Part shown: positions 20,801 to 24,347 of the stretch, one piece after another
Layout of the letters: each line of letters opens with the position of its first letter
How positions within the stretch are numbered: the first letter of the stretch is position 1
Source: MGOM01 sp035455265
Lineage (GTDB): Bacteria > Chloroflexota > Anaerolineae > Anaerolineales > E44-bin32
Direction of reading: 5' to 3'
NCBI GenBank assembly: GCA_035455265.1
Contig: DATIFK010000169.1
Location: 1 to 24,347, forward strand
DNA length: 24,347 nucleotides
Made by a program: the position numbers and the translations under genes
The notes under the pieces: model-generated
What the model was told of the DNA's origin: nothing
The model's input: the letters and a program-made list of their open reading frames with translations, nothing else
Databases searched by the model: none

Positions 20801-23800
20801 ACTCAGCCGCTTCGTCGAGCGATATCAGCTGGCGCACGAGACCGCTCGCCGCGACCAGCCGAAGCGCGGCACGAGCGGGTTGGAGCTCGAATGGAACCTG
20901 CTCGATGCCTCGTTCCGCCCGCTCCAGCGCATCGGCTCCGGACCGGAAGCGCGTTCCTTCATCGACGTCCTGAGACAGGATGTGCTCCCCGGCTGGCTTG
21001 CCCCCTACCACCAGCTGGAGGTCTTCCACTGGATGACGGAGTGGGCGACCCGCCCTCACGACACGCCGCGCGCCACAATCTACGAGGCCAGGCTGCTCGA
21101 GGCCTGCTTGTGGAACGCACTTGCCAGGGCTGGGCGCTCGTACGGTGAATCCCTGGTCGCATGGCACGGCAATCTCCTGACTCCGGTCCAGGTCGACCAC
21201 GCCTCCATCCCCGGCGGATGGGGCCTGGCCAAGCGGCGCTATCTGGAACGCTGCGTCGACCTGTACGGGGCCGATCTGGCGACGGCCGGCCTGCACACCA
21301 ACCTTTCGCTGCCGGAGCCGCTGCTCTCTTGGGACTTCCTTCATCTTCCGCCGAGCCGGCGAAGCGACCGCCACCTGGACGATTACAAGAACCAGGTCTA
21401 CATCGACGGCACGCGCAAGATGCGGGCGTTCTGTGCCTTGTTCGTGGCGGTCTCGGCCAGCACGCCGCTCCAGGCTGACCCGCATGGCGACGGGCGCACC
21501 GTCCTTCTGACCGACTTCGACTCCGTTCGCCATCTGACGTTCCCTAATCCGCCGACGCTGGATGTGCCGGGCCTGTATCGTAGTCATGCCGACTACCTGC
21601 GCATCTCGTACAGCCTGGTGCGGAGCGGGGCGCGCTTCGGAAACAACAACTGGACTCCTGTCCGGGCCCGGTCGTTCGCCGAGCCGGTGGAGCGACTGAT
21701 CGACGTCACCGGCGAGCAGCTTCAAGCGCTGTATCGACGCGGGCTGTATGCCCACGGGGAGTCGCCCAGCCTCGAGCGACTGGCGGCGGACATCGAGATT
21801 CAGAACCTTCTGGCGCGCATCGATCTGCCCATGGCCCGCGTCGAGGTGCGCACGGACGAAGGCGGGCACTCCCTCGACGTCGACGTCGCCCTGGTGGCGC
21901 TGAAGGAGCTTCTGCTGATCCGAGGTTACGCAGATCCTGCTTTCGCTGACGGCTTCGCCTATGACGAGGCGGCTCTCACCCGCGCCCGCCGCAACGAGAC
22001 GGCAGCTGCGCGCGACGGACTGCGCTCGAGCATCGAGGACCCGTTCTCGGGCGCTCGCGTGGGCATGCGCGCCTTCCTGCGATGGACGCTGGATGAACTG
22101 AAGCCGCTGGCCGAGGCCTTGGGGCGCGCCGGCGAACTGGACCCGCTGGAGGCGATGGCTACCGGCGCGCCCAACACGGCCGAGAAGCTGCGGCAGGGAC
22201 TGCGGTCGTCGGCCGACGCGCACGGCCGGGTGCCTGTGGAAACGCTGTTGGAGATGGCGGAGCAGCGACGCCGGCAGGTGGAGCTCGACGTGGAGCGCAT
22301 CGCCGGCGACGTCCTAACCGGCGCGCCGGAGTACGCCAAGCTGGAGGAGTTGTTCTGGAAAGCGCGTGATGAAGCTCGCCATGACCCCTCGGCTCCCATC
22401 CGCTTCCGCCCCGCCGCAGGCTCGCGCACCGAGAGCGCCTATCCGGACAAGACCGCCGAGATCATCGACCTCGCCAAGCACCTGATCCGCATTCCATCGG
22501 TCAGCGAGGTCGTCCCGGAACTCGAACGATTGCAGGACATCCGCCGCGCGGCGACCTTTGTCCACGACTACCTGCGGCAGGCAGGCCTCGAGGTCCATGC
22601 GGATGAGCGCGGGCGGTATCCCGCCGTGCTGGCCATGTTCCCGGAGTCAGGCACTCCGCAAGTGCTGTTGTGCGGCCACGTCGACGTCGTCGCACCGGAC
22701 CCGGATGAGGGCCAGTTCGAGCCGCATGTGGAAGGGGACTATCTGTGGGGACGCGGCGCCGCGGATATGAAGACGGTCGTCGCCACCTTCCTCACGTGGA
22801 TGAAGGATGTCCGACTCGCTGCCGGTCCGTTCCCGCCCGTCGGATTGCTGCTGGTGGGCAACGAGGAGATCGGCGAAGGGGAGCCGGTGGGCACGCCGCA
22901 TGTTCTGGCGGACATGCTCGCAGGCACGGGGCGCGGCCCAGACTTGCTGATCGCCGGAGAGCGCACCGGGGAGGGCGGTGACGAACGTTTCGGCGAAGTA
23001 TGTCTCGAGAACCGCGGCCTGGTGCGCGTTGAGCTCGTCGCCCGCGGTCGACGTGCGCATACCGGCATCGGCGCCGCGCCGATCGACATGAGCGCGCGCA
23101 TCCTCGAAGTCCAGGCCCAGATCTCGGCGGCACTGGGAGGAAGTCTGACTCTCGACGGCCCGGCCGGGTGGTCCAGCCAGATCCGCTTCCCCTACATCGA
23201 GGTCGGGCGCCCAGGGCGATACAATGTCAGCCCCGACACCGGTCGGCTTGGCATCGAGATTCGTCTCATCCCTGAGGACTCGGTGGATACGATCCTGGCG
23301 ATCGTACAAGACACGGCGCGCTCGGCCGACATGGAATTCCATCGGGTGACGGCGGAGCCCGGTGTGAGCTGTGATCCGGATCACCCGCTCGTTCGTTCGC
23401 TGATGGCCGCCATCGAGGACATCAGCGGCCGCCCGCCGAGGCGCGGCCGCAAGCTGCCCGCCACGAGCGCCCGCTTCGCGCCGGGCGGCCGCGGCCTGGT
23501 GTGGGGGCAATCGGGCATCGGCCCGCACGCGCCCGACGAGAGGCACTACGTGCCCAGCATCGATCCCTACTACCGAACCCTGGCTGCTTTCGGCCGACGG
23601 TTGACGGCCATCGATGCCGAGCATGGCCCCACCGGGGATCCTCTCCAGGATGCGGAGCGCGATCGCGGTGAGCATCCCGCAACGGACTTGGAGCCGACGC
23701 CGCAGCCGAAGGATCGTTGGGCGCCAGGTCGCGTACCTCCGCCTGAAGCGGGCACGGAGGGTTCACGCGCTTTGACTCCTCCCATCCCGCGCGTTGCGCC

Positions 23801-23825
23801 TGGATCGAGGAGAGCGAGAGCTTGA
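20781..23825 (+). CDS. Fusion of GCS2-like carboxylate-amine ligase and M20 metallopeptidase
   Basis: This is a single uninterrupted 1014-residue protein. Residues 1-550 resemble the glutamate-cysteine ligase GCS2 family (GLELEWNLLD at 33-42, then GLHTNLSLPE, GNNNWTPVRARSF and ARVEVRTDEGG), which makes gamma-glutamyl amides with ATP. Residues 555-935 are an M20 (ArgE/DapE/dipeptidase) domain with a full dinuclear site: H633 and D635 (GHVDVV), D662 (GRGAADMK), catalytic E695 and ligand E696 (GNEEIGEG), E727 (AGERTGEG) and H916 (GPHAPDE). Residues 936-1014 are a Pro/charge-rich tail. ATG 20781 has GAGGAGGG just upstream and overlaps the aminotransferase by 20 nt. Domain calls are firm for M20 and moderate for the ligase; substrates are unknown. 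Bifunctional synthetase/amidases such as E. coli Gsp are an analogy. Confidence 0.88.
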   Translation: MPWPPAELSRFVERYQLAHETARRDQPKRGTSGLELEWNLLDASFRPLQRIGSGPEARSFIDVLRQDVLPGWLAPYHQLEVFHWMTEWATRPHDTPRATIYEARLLEACLWNALARAGRSYGESLVAWHGNLLTPVQVDHASIPGGWGLAKRRYLERCVDLYGADLATAGLHTNLSLPEPLLSWDFLHLPPSRRSDRHLDDYKNQVYIDGTRKMRAFCALFVAVSASTPLQADPHGDGRTVLLTDFDSVRHLTFPNPPTLDVPGLYRSHADYLRISYSLVRSGARFGNNNWTPVRARSFAEPVERLIDVTGEQLQALYRRGLYAHGESPSLERLAADIEIQNLLARIDLPMARVEVRTDEGGHSLDVDVALVALKELLLIRGYADPAFADGFAYDEAALTRARRNETAAARDGLRSSIEDPFSGARVGMRAFLRWTLDELKPLAEALGRAGELDPLEAMATGAPNTAEKLRQGLRSSADAHGRVPVETLLEMAEQRRRQVELDVERIAGDVLTGAPEYAKLEELFWKARDEARHDPSAPIRFRPAAGSRTESAYPDKTAEIIDLAKHLIRIPSVSEVVPELERLQDIRRAATFVHDYLRQAGLEVHADERGRYPAVLAMFPESGTPQVLLCGHVDVVAPDPDEGQFEPHVEGDYLWGRGAADMKTVVATFLTWMKDVRLAAGPFPPVGLLLVGNEEIGEGEPVGTPHVLADMLAGTGRGPDLLIAGERTGEGGDERFGEVCLENRGLVRVELVARGRRAHTGIGAAPIDMSARILEVQAQISAALGGSLTLDGPAGWSSQIRFPYIEVGRPGRYNVSPDTGRLGIEIRLIPEDSVDTILAIVQDTARSADMEFHRVTAEPGVSCDPDHPLVRSLMAAIEDISGRPPRRGRKLPATSARFAPGGRGLVWGQSGIGPHAPDERHYVPSIDPYYRTLAAFGRRLTAIDAEHGPTGDPLQDAERDRGEHPATDLEPTPQPKDRWAPGRVPPPEAGTEGSRALTPPIPRVAPGSRRARA

Positions 23826-24347
23826 AGGCGCCTCGATCGGCGCGGCCCCGCCTCCTGCCGAGGACGGTCATCGTTGCCGTCATGGTCCTGCTGTCGGCAT
23901 GCCAGGCCGGCATGGCCGTGCCCTTTGTCGCGCCAACGCTGGCGGCGAGCCGAACGCCGTTTCAACCGGCCACGGCGACGGCGACGCCGAAGACAATTCC
24001 GGTGTGGGTCTCGCCTTCTGTTCCGCCCGCGCTGCGCACGGCCTTCGAGGAGGACATCGCCGCCACCGGGATTTCCGCCGATTGGGTCGGCCTGCCCGAG
24101 GCGGCTCTCGTGCAACTTCGCCCTTCGGCGTCGAACGTCTATGCCGTCTGGACGTACGCCCTGGCCGCGGCCTTCCCGACGATTGAAGACTCGATCGATT
24201 GGGCGGCTTTCAGCTCGCGCTGGAAGGTTGCCGATGCCGCGGAGCCTCCGATTCTGGCATCGCCGGATGTGCGCTTGCTCATGGAGGAGCGCCTCGGACC
24301 CCCGGGATCGAGTGCCGTCCAGGAAGCCGTGCCCGGCGATCTGGTCA
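23822..24347 (+). CDS. Lipoprotein, partial (possibly CapA-family)
   Basis: The reading frame runs off the right edge, so only about 175 residues are seen. TTG 23822 overlaps the previous stop as TTGA and has GAGGAG 9 nt upstream. Residues 1-27 form a lipoprotein signal: a basic start (KAPRSARPRLLPR), a hydrophobic core and the lipobox LSAC with C27. A Thr/Pro-rich linker follows. The visible domain includes VWVSPSVPPALRTAFEE and VYAVWTYALAAAFPTIEDSI. I associate this pattern with N-terminal regions of Chloroflexota CapA/poly-gamma-glutamate-type metallophosphatase lipoproteins, but only weakly, since the catalytic part lies outside the window. It is co-transcribed with the ligase-M20 fusion. 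Confidence 0.75.
   Translation, partial: MKAPRSARPRLLPRTVIVAVMVLLSACQAGMAVPFVAPTLAASRTPFQPATATATPKTIPVWVSPSVPPALRTAFEEDIAATGISADWVGLPEAALVQLRPSASNVYAVWTYALAAAFPTIEDSIDWAAFSSRWKVADAAEPPILASPDVRLLMEERLGPPGSSAVQEAVPGDLV

Noticed and set aside
20664..22223. 519-codon minus-strand frame opposite the ligase domain
   Set aside because: Antisense shadow of the fusion gene, with no recognisable motifs and biased composition.
1..24347. tRNA, rRNA, CRISPR, insertion sequence, prophage or toxin-antitoxin genes
   Set aside because: I searched by eye for cloverleaf arms, regularly spaced repeats, transposase motifs and phage proteins and saw none. A tRNAscan or CRISPR finder run would settle this.

Overview
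The window is GC-rich bacterial chromosome with dense, often overlapping genes. No rRNA, tRNA, CRISPR array, insertion sequence or phage gene was found. The greA-lysS pair, a small GLLVLGLLRQ-type membrane protein, a deazaflavin-type oxidoreductase and the lipoprotein style all suggest a Chloroflexota (Anaerolineae-like) genome, probably environmental. That assignment is inference, because there is no phylogenetic marker other than LysS and GreA.

Layout, left to right. (1) 1-3650, plus strand: the 3' end of an unrecognised one-TM protein; a gene-poor stretch with a palindromic intergenic repeat and a possible ester-cyclase relic; a PIG-L deacetylase; then a coupled pair of a D-Ala-D-Ala-ligase-like ATP-grasp enzyme and a GNAT acetyltransferase. 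(2) 3700-5860: greA, whose leader holds a terminator-like hairpin, then a strong intrinsic terminator and lysS. (3) 5795-9961, minus strand: a tightly overlapping four-gene operon (DUF362 protein, YbhN-type flippase-like protein, PHP phosphoesterase, MFS exporter) whose last codons run antisense into lysS. (4) 10009-10749: a divergent two-gene cassette of small membrane proteins closed by a terminator. (5) 10750-15755: a TetR-controlled YbhGFSR-like efflux operon (regulator, ABC-2 permease, HlyD-type adaptor, two ABC ATPases) with a perfect 18-bp palindromic operator. (6) 15756-19170: a looser, patchwork region with a ClC antiporter carrying a TrkA-C domain, a broken CBS-domain gene, a deazaflavin-dependent nitroreductase-like gene and a methyltransferase. 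(7) 19317-24347: an operon with a structured leader, a class I aminotransferase, a 1014-residue fusion of a glutamate-cysteine-ligase-like domain with an M20 metallopeptidase, and a lipoprotein running off the end.

The most unusual element is the ligase-M20 fusion. One polypeptide seems to join an ATP-dependent amide-bond-forming domain to an amide-hydrolysing domain. It is translationally coupled to an aminotransferase upstream and a lipoprotein downstream, which suggests an undescribed amino acid or gamma-glutamyl-type conjugate pathway. Secondary points are a GraL-like greA leader, complementary degeneracy in the two split ABC ATPases, and a recurring extended -10 motif (TGCTAnnnT) beside several apparently leaderless genes.
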